This document shows positions 11,865-22,879 of a stretch of DNA of 64,000 bases, piece after piece. Source of the stretch: Vombatus ursinus (taxonomy: Eukaryota; Chordata; Mammalia; Diprotodontia; Vombatidae); NCBI RefSeq assembly GCF_900497805.2, contig NW_020954557.1, positions 2,823,416 through 2,887,415 on the forward strand, read 5' to 3'. The position numbers and the translations under genes were made by a program. Every line of letters starts with the position of its first letter. The first letter of the stretch is position 1. The notes beneath the pieces are model-generated. The model worked only from the letters and a program-made list of their open reading frames with translations. It did no database searches and was not told the origin of the DNA.

Positions 11865-11911
<47 letters not shown>

Positions 11912-11921
11912 NNNNNNNNNN

Positions 11922-11973
<52 letters not shown>
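11864..11973 (+). repeat. (TAGA)n microsatellite with 10-N gap
   Basis: Tetranucleotide array interrupted by N at 11912-11921. The true length is unknown. AT-rich degenerate repeats follow to about 12060. Confidence 0.97.
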
Positions 11974-12104
11974 GATACATTGATATAGATATGATATATT
12001 ATATGTGATATAACATCATATGATATATGATATAATGTTCATCTATGTGAATATATACATATGCACACATTTATAATAGATACAAACACAAAATATACAA
12101 AAAT

Positions 12105-12180
12105 AACAATAGGTAACAACACTTTAAAATTTACAAAGCACTTTACATATATCTTAAGGCATTTGATCTGCAAAATTGAT
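12105..12180 (-). mobile_element. MIR-like scrap
   Basis: TTTACAAAGCACTTTACATA then TTAAGGCATTTGATC is the reversed 3' part of a MIR-like SINE. Confidence 0.4.
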
Positions 12181-12359
12181 ACTGCTTTTTCAGGGAAGGG
12201 ACTAACAACCAAACATTGTGACTTGAATTATAGAAGTTTGGTATTAGCCTGTAGCTAAAAGGAATAATGTTAGGGTAAGAATAGAGGTCCTTTTCTGACT
12301 CCCTCAAATCACAGTATATATAGGTGGCTGTGTAGGCCACCTAAATACAGAAGGCCAAC

Positions 12360-12995
12360 ATTGTGTAAGCTGGTTTTATTCTTCAGTGATCAGGAAAAGA
12401 AGCTATTGTCTACTCAAAAGCATCTGAGGTTTACTAGAACAAAACCTGCCTGGAAATATTAAGCTGGTTACTCAGCACTGACATGACTTAAGGTGGTCAT
12501 TCTTTTTGGATTAAAGCTGTGGAACAATTGTGGGTCCTGTTACAAGGGGAATAACAAAGGGCTATTATAACAAGGGGACACAAATCTTGCTTCATTCCAG
12601 GGCCAGCCGTTTTGGAAAGCACTTTCTGCAGGCTCACACAAAAGCCTGATTGCTTCAGATGTTTACGTAAATTAAAATATTGCTGCCCAAGCAACAACGA
12701 GGGTGCTGATTGGCTTGTTTGGTGCAAAGAAGAGGTTGTTAAATCTCAGACAAATCCTAGCTTTTTTATTCTGTATTTTGGTTTGAGGGAGGATACTTTA
12801 AGGGAAAAATAAAGAAGTTTGTTAAGTATTGGAGAAAAATATAGTGATAGGCAGGACCATTTTCAACCTATGCTTCTGGGATTGCTAAGAAGATTCTAGG
12901 GTTTTAAAGAAGGAATCAAATAACCTACCAAGAGGAGTCATTCCTTTTACTTATCCCCAAAAGGTTGCAAATTAGGTGATCTTTACTGGAAAATC
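12360..12995 (+). promoter_or_regulatory. ERMN 5' flank / probable promoter and 5' UTR
   Basis: No repeat recognised. Within 55 bases lie several SOX-type sites: AACAATTGT (12523-12531), TTACAAGG (12540-12547), AACAAAGG (12553-12560) and AACAAGG (12569-12575). An inverted CCAAT box (GATTGG, ATTGG at 12709-12713) follows. SOX10 drives many oligodendrocyte genes (established), so a role here is an inference. No clear TATA box and no CpG island. The transcription start is not determined. Confidence 0.4.
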
Positions 12996-13239
12996 ATGAC
13001 AGAAGCTCCAAAGGCATCTAGTGTGACTGAGTACAATGGGGACACGTCACCCGAAAAAGATACCACTGAAATTAGTGATGAGGTTTTCACCCCTGATGAC
13101 CTCAGCAAATGTCATGGTGCAGTTGTAAGTCTCGAAGGTTCTATCTCCAAAGAAAATCCAGAAGAAAGCAAATATTCTCGAGCAAGCATGATCTGCAGAG
13201 ATTTGGCTTGGTCTCTGGAAGAGAAGAAGCATAGAGAAG
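12996..13239 (+). CDS. ERMN: ERMN coding exon 1
   Basis: ATG at 12996 opens 81 codons plus one base. The exon ends in CATAGAGAAG followed by a GTAAAG donor. It encodes the poorly conserved, acidic and serine-rich N-terminal third (TEAPKASS, later [14 protein letters not shown]). SLEG followed shortly by a lysine is also present in human ermin as I recall it. The split glutamate codon (g|aa) joins exon 2 in frame. Some 5' UTR must precede it, but its start cannot be placed from sequence alone. Confidence 0.95.
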
Positions 13240-16200
13240 GTAAAGTATCATTCAAATGATTTTGCTTATTTCAGTTTGAAAACTTGGGGGCACACACACC
13301 ACCTTCTTTTACACTTTGTTAGAATAGTAAAGAATGTCATGTTTGTGAGAATTCAAGCAACTTTTATAGCCAGACAGATAATGGGACCAGGTGATTCATA
13401 ATTTGACTCTTTTTCTATGTTAACTATGACAACATGCCTAAGGATGTCAGAGTGAATGTTTCTATAATAAGCAAGGACATTTGAAGTCAGATGAAAACTT
13501 AAATAAAATGAATTTATAGAGAAATTATTTGGAAAAGGAAAATGTGACCTTTAGTCATAATAACAGAGAGCCACCTTGCTAGTGCTTTTTGTTAACTTTA
13601 GTTCCATTTCAACTGTCATAACTCTTGCTTCCTTCTTGTCTCTTTCTTAAGAACAAACAGAGGAGGACAACTTTACTGTTCATAAGAGAATAGCAAGTTT
13701 CTCCCTCAAGGAAACAAGAGCTGATGAAATGACATCAGAGGAAGGTAATGAGAACTCACACGTTGTACACAATATTCTCTGACTGTATAAAGGGAACAGC
13801 TTTGCATGGGCTATTGGAGGGATATGTGGGTGTATGTGTGGGGGAGAAAAGCAATTTAGGAAATGCATCCAAACTCTTGAGACTGCTGGAGGCAGATAAG
13901 TCAGTCATGATTTATCAGTCAGTTCCACCTTAGAAAACATCCCAGGGAGTTCAAGACCCAGATTGCATGGATTAGCACAACCTGAACAAAATGTTCCGTA
14001 CTGGAGGAGTATGATATTTGTCCATTCAACTGACATTTATTTTTCATTCATAATCTCAAAATCTGTATCATACTTCCGATGGAATGTAAATAGGTCTTTA
14101 ATTTGGCTTGCTCTGCAAGTCTATAATTGACACGTAATTTGGAGTAACTGTGTACCCATAGAATTCTGTGGAAATTTCAGGGGTTCTTGAGGGTCAGCTC
14201 AAAATAGTCACATAAATCCTGTCAAATAAAAAATCTTAGAATGATCAGCTTCTCTGAGGGTGGGAAAATTAAAAGAAATATCACCATACTTCATATTTCA
14301 ACAAACTCGATAGCCAGTTGGGCACTGAATCCTCTAGGAATCTCTCCTGTTTAAGCAGACATCTACATTCAAGGCATGCTTTCTTTTAAGTGCACAATAA
14401 AATCTATTAAGTAGTCTTTCACAGACCCTGACTCCCAGCCACCAGCATTTTATCTGAAAGTTGCAGGCAACTTTTAGTGCCTAGCCAATTTACCCTAATT
14501 AATACCTAGGACCCCACAGGCAAAACATTGAATAGGCCATTTTTTGAGAAATTAGAGCATCATTTAAAATAGAGATGTGCTAACAAAGACAAGGGTGTGA
14601 TAACCATCTAAATGTAGCCTACCACATTTTCAGGGGTGAAGCAGCATAGTACGGGCTCTTTGAGATTCTGGGAGGAGTGACATGCACCTGCCATGAACCT
14701 GAGTGATGGCTGGAGATAGTGATTGCTCCTGGGAAGAGGGAAGAGCATGCACCACATTGTGGCTTAAGGAAGGAAGAGAGGTTTCAGGAAGCAGAAGCAA
14801 CAGGAAGGCCCGCTCATCTCCTCAGAGTTAACCTGAAGGCCTTATATCCCCTCTAAGAGGGAAGATAGTTTGCCATGAAAGGGTCACTTGAGTAATTGAT
14901 TATCAAGGCAACGTGTCCATAGCAAAACTCATTTCTAAAGACTTTGGACTTCTGTTGAATCCACTCTTCTAGCAGATTACTCCTCTTGTAGTTAACATTC
15001 TCTTCCTTGTCTTCATTCTCCCAAGGTTCCAAATATTCAGGCTACTTGGTTGGCAGGGAAGTCTCATTTGAGTAGTGTATCTCTTTCTGAAAAGCTTTGA
15101 TTGGCCAACCCCATCGGAAGCATTATATTGCTATTTATTGACTTTAGCATCGGCCTAGTAAAATAAGAAAGCAATACTTGGATTCTTAAAGTAGGTGTGT
15201 TCTTGACATTTCTCAAAATACCTGTTTTCTTTTTTAGGGGAATATTTAGTGGTTTTAAATTCTAGAGGTATAGATTTTTTTTCTATCATCTTTCCTAGGG
15301 AGAAAAATCCATTAAAATAAACCTGCAAAGCGATTATTACCATGGAATTATAAATAAGAAAATGCTAAAAAAATATTCAGGAAGAATGTAATTTAAAGCC
15401 ATGGAGAAACTTTCCTCATGAGGGAAAAAATCATGCTCTAGCCATTGTTATGGAAATGGTGACTTTTCCCCCAGGTATTTGGGGAGGGAGTGGGGAAATA
15501 AGATAATAAGGAATCACCCTAGAATGGAGATAATATCATAGATTTAGAGCTGATAGGGATCTCTGCTTTTATCTAGTCTAACCTCTTCTCCAGCTTTTTG
15601 ACTGAATTGACCAAATCAATTGGTTGTTTTGGTATTATCTGGATACATCCCAATTATAACAGTGAAATCAGCCTAAAATGTGGCTTCCCTAGAAAATAGT
15701 ATTGCTGTTTCAAGCTGAATTGGGCATTAGATGTGACTTCGGGCTAGCTGTTGTGGATAACTAAAATTATGGACTCTGTAATTTTACTCCATAGACCTTT
15801 GTACACCTGTTTCAGACTCTTGTACACAGTTATTTTGGATCAGACAGGAAGTAATGGGGTACAGGGGGAAGAGTGTCAGCTCTACAGATAGAGGATCCAA
15901 GTACAAATCCTGCCTCTAGTACCTTCTGACCTGTGTGATCTGGGACAAGTCACTTAACCTCTCTGGGTTTCAGTTTCCTCATTTAGAAAATGAAGGGAGG
16001 GGGTTGGACTAGATATCCACTAAGCTTCCTTCTAGCCACACCTTTATGATTTTATGATCAGTTATGAGAGGAAGAGCCAAAACTAGGGCTGGGTGAATAG
16101 GGCTTATCCATGGGGTGCTAAATTTAGAGGTTTTTGACAGTACTTTTAGCCCTTCAGCAGATAGAAAAAAACCCCAAAACAAATTAAAAAATAGCTTAGC

Positions 16201-17198
16201 ATCTTGTTAGCAAGAATAATTAGTAAAAATAGGAAGCTACCAGCTGGCACGTTGGGGTTAGCTCCTTCCCTGCCTCCCTATAGCAGCCCATGGGGTTATT
16301 GAAATGTTTGTTTAATTCAGTTGAATGGGATCTTTGTCTCTCCTTCTTGGGACAGTGCTAGAATGACTTGTGGCTTTTGCTCAAAATATCCTAGTTATGG
16401 CTCTAGTGGGTGTCTCTTAGTGGAGAGTCTCTGGGAATAGAAGTGTGCAAAACCAATTTTTATCAGAGGTGAAACCTTCCCCTCCCCCCAAAAAATCCCT
16501 TCTTTTTTCCTGTGGCCATTGATGTTTCCAAAGTTTAAAAATCAGTATATTTCTCCTCCCCTTCCACCCCAACTAGACTTTTGAGGTACAACAGATAATA
16601 ACAACTAGGTATTTTAGAATATAGCACATCTCATCTCCCAATTGATTTTGCTACAGGACTTCAGTGGGAGAAGATTCCTCCACATGGAAAATTCCAGGAA
16701 ACAACAAGACAGAAGGAAAGTGGCATTGAGAATCTTCTAGAAGGAAGAGATGGTAGAATTAGGAAAAACGAGGAACTCCAGGTAGGAGAAACAGAAGCCA
16801 ACTTGAAGTGGCTGGGATCTCAGCAACCCAGCAAAGATGGAAGGATGATGTCCAAACAGGATGAGGAAATAGAGGATGGTGAGCAGGAGATAGATAATGA
16901 GAATGGGAATGGTGATGATGAGGATGATGATGAAGAAGATGAAGTCCGATTAATAGAATTTAAGAAAGGAAATGGAGGAGCTTCTCACCTCAAGGTGGAA
17001 GGTAATGACGGTGACGACTCCCCTCTGAGCAGCCCCAGTTCACATCCTATGACACCAGAAGAGCTGCCAGCCTTGGGGAAGAAGAATGATATTTCCAGAC
17101 ATACTTATTCAAGATACAACACAATATCCTATCGGAAAATTAAAAAGGGGAACACAAAGCAGAGAATTGATGAATTTGAGTCCATGTTGCATTTATAA
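12996..17198 (+). CDS. ERMN: ermin (juxtanodin), three coding exons, complete CDS
   Basis: Joining 12996-13239, 13652-13744 and 16657-17198 gives an uninterrupted 292-residue protein; human ermin is about 284. Recognition rests on exon-by-exon similarity to remembered human ermin: the exon 2 block with FTVHK and [11 protein letters not shown], then QWEKIP at the start of exon 3, an acidic run (about residues 181-208), DSPLSS, and a nearly invariant C-terminus (264-292) with [10 protein letters not shown] and ending [12 protein letters not shown]. Known role of the family: a cytoskeletal protein of myelinating oligodendrocytes whose ERM-like C-terminal tail binds F-actin and shapes cell processes. 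No signal peptide or membrane segment is seen. The start codon at 12996 has A at -3 and matches the human MTD/MTE-type N-terminus. The N-terminal ~110 residues have diverged far more than the tail. The downstream neighbour, GALNT5, converges on it. Intact as read. Confidence 0.97.
13240..13651 (+). other. ERMN intron 1
   Basis: A 412-base intron with GT (13240) and AG (13651) ends. No repeat or extra ORF recognised. Confidence 0.9.
13652..13744 (+). CDS. ERMN: ERMN coding exon 2
   Basis: A 93-base exon with a pyrimidine-rich acceptor (TTTCTTAAG) and a GTAATG donor. It completes the glutamate codon, encodes 30 residues ([11 protein letters not shown] through DEMTSEE) and leaves one base that starts a glycine codon completed in exon 3. 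The FTVHK and ETxADEMT signatures match the second coding exon of mammalian ermin. Confidence 0.95.
15540..15600 (-). mobile_element. CORE-SINE scrap in ERMN intron 2
   Basis: ATAGATTTAGAGCTGATAGG then CTAGTCTAACCTCTTCTCC, a reversed CORE-SINE tail. Confidence 0.5.
15855..16065 (+). mobile_element. CORE-SINE in ERMN intron 2
   Basis: The core GACAAGTCACTTAACCTCTC, then CAGTTTCCTCATTTAGAAAA and the tail GGGTTGGACTAGATATCC ending in TTTATGATTTTATGATC. Confidence 0.75.
16657..17198 (+). CDS. ERMN: ERMN coding exon 3 (terminal)
   Basis: The acceptor is TTGCTACAG. The exon starts with the last two bases of a glycine codon, then encodes 179 residues (LQWEKIP through FESMLHL) and stops with TAA at 17196-17198. 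It holds the Asp/Glu-rich run (GAT/GAA repeats, about 16860-16945), the VRLIEFKK block, DSPLSS and the ERM-like F-actin-binding tail. The acidic run is longer in Asp/Asn/Gly than the human one as I recall it, consistent with GAT/GAA slippage. Confidence 0.97.
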
Positions 17199-18070
17199 TT
17201 TACTTCCTCAAGACATTTCATTGCCCATGCTACTTGAGTCATCTTTTTTTTCTCATGTATAGTTTCATAACATCTGGTGGAAGCTTAACCTCTCGTCTTT
17301 CATTTGAAAATTGGGTGCAACTAGCCATAGGAAGAAAACTCCAATTTGGTCATCTTAAATCAAGCAGCATTAGGTTTCTTCACTTACATAACAGGATTTA
17401 TACAGTTTAAAACTTTACTAATGCATCATCCTGTACACCAAGTGCCACAGATGAATCTGGTAATGATCTGGCTGCATAATTGGGAAGGGTAGGAAGTGAA
17501 GTAACCAAAGGAACACGATGGCTCTGCAAGGCTATGTCCCTGTCTTGAAGTCTTTCCAACTAGAAATCTAAAGAGCTTGGGAAGCCCAGTACTAAACTTC
17601 AGAAATTTATAGCTGTTGGATAGTTCAAATGAAGCACATTGTTTCATAGAATCATTTAAGGAATCTTCAAGGTCTCCTTGTCCTTCCCTCGTATTGTCCT
17701 CCTGTGATGTGAAACTGTTATCTTGGACTTCTGAACAGTGAAAATTCTATATGCCCAGTCCCTTCGTGTTACCATTCATCGTGTCCCCTCGCTGGAGGGA
17801 CTGAGCATCTGTCAGCCGGGAGAGTTCCATTTGGTAAATGTTGGTATTATGTTCACCATTGAATCCATCTCATTGTCAGGCTGATGTATTGGGACAGGAT
17901 AGAAGAGAAGTGGGCAGCAGACCAAAGAGTTGCATTGAATGTTTTCACTTCTCTGGGGGTGTTTTTGTTTTGTTTATCTAGGAAATCTTTGCTAGCAGTT
18001 ACATTTCTTTCAAAGATGAAAATATTAGCATGATTAAAAACAAATAAAGCCCATCTTTAGTATTGTGCCT
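17199..18070 (+). other. ERMN: ERMN 3' UTR (probable)
   Basis: Unique-looking, T-rich sequence follows the stop codon for about 850 bases and ends shortly after an AATAAA at 18043-18048, with TG-containing sequence after it. A second AATAAA at 18858-18863 could give a longer form. The extent is inferred from the signals only. Confidence 0.6.
18043..18048 (+). terminator. poly(A) signal AATAAA, likely ERMN
   Basis: Canonical hexamer 845 bases after the ERMN stop codon, followed by TATTGTGCCTT as a possible downstream GU-type element. An alternative hexamer lies at 18858-18863. Confidence 0.55.
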
Positions 18071-18325
18071 TCACTCATTAACATGGCCTTCAAAAATGTT
18101 CTAAGTAACTCAACCCAATTTTACTATTTACTATGACAGTGGAAATAATTACCTTAGCATGTTTTCAATATGGTACCTGAGTGAATATTGTCAGTGACAT
18201 TTTTCACTGATAGCTGAAGCTAATAACTAATAGAATATTTAACTTATTAGTCTTCAGTTGCTCTATTTGCCCTCCTCAAAGTTGTGTGAAGATCCAGGGT
18301 TTCAAACTGATCAGTAAGTCAGATA

Positions 18326-18328
<3 letters not shown>

Positions 18329-18376
<48 letters not shown>
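18329..18376 (+). repeat. (TG)n microsatellite
   Basis: About 23 TG units downstream of the first ERMN poly(A) signal. Confidence 0.97.
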
Positions 18377-18380
<4 letters not shown>

Positions 18381-18867
18381 CAGAGGACCCAAAGAATATC
18401 TCTATTAATTTGGGGCTATTTTGATCTTGGGTTCAGTTTTTTTTTTTTTTACTTGAGGCTTCAGTAAATATAATTCTGAATTTTTTGCTCCATGTAACAA
18501 GCATCTCTTTTGGGGCTGCTGCTTAAAAACAGTTCCTTATTGTTTAAATGTAATACAGCTCTCATTGTTCAACAATTCAACAATTTGTTTATCTCTTTTT
18601 CAGTTTGGGAAAATCCCACGGTTTGCTGCACATAGATTCTTGCTTATTTATATGCAATCAACCCCTGATTCACTTTGATTACATTTTTATTGAATTCTCG
18701 TCTTAAAACAAAGATTTATGTAACATTATATGTATTTTGAAAAGTGGATTCAGTGACTACACAGACTAAATTGGTAGTTTTGGTGACCACAATCCTCTGT
18801 TTATCCTTTTGAAGATGGCATATTCGACAAAGCATTCAAATGTCCTCTTACTTCAATAATAAATATT

Positions 18868-19025
18868 TCCAAAAGCCTTTATTAAGCCTCTGTCAGGGTT
18901 AGGCACTTTCCGAGGTGTCCCAAGATATAGGTCCTGATTTCAAGGAGATTATGATATAATAGGACTGGTGGTGAAGTTATAGGGTTACAAATTTAGAGCT
19001 ATAAGGGACCTTAGAAGTTCTGATT
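18868..19025 (-). mobile_element. LINE-2 tail fragment
   Basis: CCTTTATTAAGCCTCTGTCA then GTTAGGCACTTTCCGAGG and AGGAGATTATGATATAATAG, a reversed and degenerate L2 tail. Confidence 0.5.
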
Positions 19026-19029
19026 TGTA

Positions 19030-22000
19030 GAATTATAGCTTCAAACACAGGCTGAGAGTTGGGAGTAATAAGGGAAGGCTCCATAGAGAAAGTAGCACCT
19101 GATTTGAACCTTCACAGAAATTAGAGTTCATGGGGTCCTTTAGGACTGACTCCTGGAAATAGAATAAATAGTTTTTTGCACCTGATTTTGGAATTTCGGG
19201 GGAAAAAATAACAGAACCAGACCTCCATTGACAAATCCAAGTGGAGACCTAATTAATTACATGGTAAGCGTAGGTTCTGAATTACTTAATTCAAATTCTG
19301 GGGAATAAATGATCCCCACAACTTACTGTTTCACTTTGCAGCATAATATAATACTATTCTTCACATAAAAGGACAATGTTGCTGACCTATCATCATTAGG
19401 ACATGAATATGGCCTATTCCAGTAGTAGGGATTGATTTGTATGGAACCATCCTCATATCCACCTTTGTTACCAGTAGCACTTATTTGTGAAATGATGGAA
19501 CTGAGTTTGTGGCCATGAAACAAAACAAAGCTCATATGGAAGTCTAACTCATCACCTTGGCCTCTTTAGCTCTGTGCTCTAACCACTGAAGATAACCAGT
19601 TACAGACAATTTTATCTATTGATATCCAAATGCAAAATGTGTATAACTGGTGAATTTTTAATACTTCTCCAGATTAATGTGGTCTTGTGGGTGCATAGGT
19701 CATGCTATTACAAATGCTCTTCTTCTATATCACTGCTCATCAAAATAGAGGAACTACTGCTATCTTTGATTAAGGCCATCACTTTTAGTGACAGTAGGTG
19801 ATCAATAGGTAACTGATATGTGTTTGACTTTCTTTAGTCAGGAAACCATAATCTGGTAAGGAAGGTGTCTCACTTTGAAAACCTCGAATGAAGTGAAGAA
19901 AATCTCCCCCACTGGTCCTTTCTAGCACAAACTGCGGGAACTAGGGAGAAAAGCTCTTGGTTTCCATTGTAGAAGGAAAGCTGGCTCACCCTGGGCCTGC
20001 TGATATTTCTAATACGATTTAGAAACTGGAGCAAACATGAATTAACCACGAACAATGTTTTCTTTTCTGTCAATGTAAAATCTGCCTCATCAAATGCTAT
20101 CATTGAAAAAAAAACAGAAAACACCACTATATTAACGGTTCAAATAAAAAAATGCTTTGTTTACTCTGTATTAGATAACGTGTACATGCTTCTGAATCTA
20201 GATCTTGGTCTCTTTGGCTATGTTTTTAAGGTCTTCTATAATGAATTAGCTTCTCAAACTCATCAATGAATGATAGCCAGAAAGTATTATGTTATTTCAT
20301 TAAAAAATTCATATCATTTATTTTGAATAGGCTCTTTTATTTCTGTAGAATCATATAAAATTCTGAGGCTTAAAATATGTCTCGTTTATCAAATCATGGT
20401 TTACACACATGACAGAATTCTATTATATAGGAACAGTGAAAAATTATCTTAGAAATAAATTTTATTCCTGATTAAAAATACTTAACATCTTTCTACTCAT
20501 TGAATTAATGGATTGAAACAACATTACAGTTTTAATACTATTCTCATATGTTCATTTGCAAATTATAATACCTTTGGAATATATTAAAATAGTTTAGTTT
20601 TTTAAATGATGGAAGAAAAAGCATTTTAAATGAGTAATAATAGAAGTGTTTTGGGAAAAGGATAAATTACTCAACTAGCATAAAAAAGAAATATACTTGG
20701 CCATATTATTAGAGTAACATATGGGCCCACTCACTGTTTTGGAAAAATCAGATAAAATTAGAAAAGTAACAAGACTAAATAGCAAAAGGGGTACCACTGT
20801 TCAAAGAGAGAAGAGTACTATAATAAAATAAATATGACAAAATGTATATAGATGACTGGGAGAGAGCAATGAATGACTAGTCTATATAACCAATGAAGAC
20901 AATGAAGATAGCAGTGATAAATATCCAAAGCTAATGCCATAGTGATTTACATGGAAAAATATAAAATTAAACACCTAAATGTCTGCCTATTGATGGAGTA
21001 ACTGGTTCACTGCAGAAAATGTCTAGAATATTTGAAAATCTCTCACGTTTGTGTATGCTGTGATTTATTTATAACTCAAGTCACTGGGAACAAGCAAAAT
21101 TGTTGATTTTGGAAATCCATAGTTCAACTTTAAATTCCCCTTTAGCCAACAGGTTTAAACTGACTACTACCTCCCTAGCCCATTGAAATGTTTACTTATT
21201 AACTGAACAAATTTTGCTCATTTGTGTCTTGCCCTTTTCTTTCCACCTTTTTAGGGAAAATGAACTATAAAATACCCACTGAAATAAGAGCATAAAAGGG
21301 TATGCGTATGGAATGCACATTATATGGTTACACAGCTCTCTGTCTCTGATTCTATTCAAGGAAAGCAGCTTATCAACTTGAGCAGGGACAAGGAAAAAGG
21401 GGGAGTTGGTACCATCATCAACAGAGCAGAGTGGGGAGGTGGCTGCCTTTCCCTCCAACACCACAGAAGCTGGTGCAAAACCACCAGACAGCTTTGAATC
21501 CATTCATAATGGAATGAGACCAGGGAGATTTGTGCTGGCTGGAAACGGGTCAGAAGTTAGTGACCTAATAAAGGCAGGAATGTAGAACAGGAGTGAAGGT
21601 TGATGACCTACTGGTTTCACCTGATCTTTTGTTTTTGTCCCAAAGCTCATTAGAGTATCAGACAGGGAGCATCATGGTAGCTGAGGGAAGCCTTGTCATC
21701 ATATCTTGTGTGGAGTTTTGCTGGTGTTCCTGAAAAAGGTTTTGGGGATATAGACTAGCAATCAGGAATGTATAGAAATGAAAAGGAATTTTCCAGTCCA
21801 AAATCCGACTGTTGGCTGGAGCCAAGGAACTTAAGCCTGGACCGCACAGCTATCTAATTTGGGATTAGAAAATTCCTTTTAACTTAAGGAGGAGTAACTT
21901 GACCTTGATCCCTCCTTCTGTATTACTATATATCAATTATTGACCAGAGAGAAGAGAGGAGTAGAGCTTATCAACAGCAACCACCCCTGCGCCCCCTTCA

Positions 22001-22189
22001 CACACACACACTCCTACCATTACCACACATGCTTCTTTTTCTGCAGCCAGACATGATGGGGAAAAAGGGAATAAAGGACTTTTCCTCTATTTTCTCCCCA
22101 AATTCCTTCCCTCACTCATCTCCCATTGCACACATACACCCACCCACCATTCCACATCTGTTGTGTAGTAGATACTGAAAATGAGGTCA
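19030..22189. other. intergenic between ERMN and GALNT5 3' ends, nothing recognised
   Basis: A 3-kb stretch without a repeat I can name. 19860-21100 is AT-rich and unique-looking. No coding exon pattern. Confidence 0.55.
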
Positions 22190-22545
22190 GTCAATAATTA
22201 TTTATTAAGTGCCTACTATGTCCCAGGCACTGTGCTATTGCTGGACCAAAAAGAAAGGCAAAAGATAGTCCCTGCTTTCAAGAAGTTCACAGTCTAATGG
22301 GGAGACAACATGAAAACAACAGCATCCAAACAAGCTATATACAGGACAAAATGGAGGTAATTAATAAAGGGAAGGCACTGGAATTAAGGGGGATTAGAAA
22401 AGGCTGCTTGTAAAAGGCAGTATTTTCGCCGAGATTTGAAGGAAGGCAGGGAGGTGAGGAGGGAGAGAGTATTCTAGGCATGGGGAATAGTTAGTGAAAA
22501 TGCCTAGAATCTGAGTCTGGAGAGAGAGTATAAGTTGAGCACCTC
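22190..22545 (-). mobile_element. LINE-2 fragment
   Basis: TTATTAAGTGCCTACTATGT at the left end, then CAGTCTAATGGGGAGACAAC and TTCTAGGCATGGGGAATAG. One of the cleanest L2 copies in the window. Confidence 0.8.
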
Positions 22546-22556
22546 AGTTTATAAAT

Positions 22557-22818
22557 GTGGATGTATGCATATATATGTATGTATGTGTGTATGTATATAG
22601 GTCTATGATCTTGGCCATGCTTTGGGAGTTATCCCTTAAGTGCAACTATATGTATGTATATGTATACACAAATACACACATATGTTTTATATATATATAT
22701 ATCTATATACATACATATCTACATATAAATATGTCTGTATATACATATATAAGATGTATATGTATATATGGATACATATTTGTGTATATATAAACATATA
22801 CACATATATACATATATA

Positions 22819-22875
<57 letters not shown>

Positions 22876-22876
22876 C
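22557..22876 (+). repeat. complex TATG/TACA and (CA)n microsatellite
   Basis: Alternating ATGTATGT, TATATACA and a pure (CA) run at about 22821-22858, closing with (TA)n. Confidence 0.95.
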
Positions 22877-22879
22877 CAT

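Larger units (their letters stand above)
13745..16656 (+). other. ERMN intron 2
   Basis: A 2.9-kb intron with canonical GT/AG ends. It holds a minus-strand CORE-SINE scrap (about 15540-15600), a plus-strand CORE-SINE (15855-16065) and a CTGGCAC motif (16244-16250) matching the MYRF consensus CTGGYAC. The rest (13745-15540) shows no repeat that I recognise. Confidence 0.85.

Noticed and set aside
1-12300. Exons of a further neighbouring gene such as CYTIP
   Set aside because: Looked for splice-bounded conserved frames and found none; this stretch is intergenic.
16803-17198. A 131-codon + ORF as a separate small acidic gene
   Set aside because: It is the 3' part of ERMN exon 3; the frame opens upstream at the 16657 acceptor and the first codon is an internal TTG.
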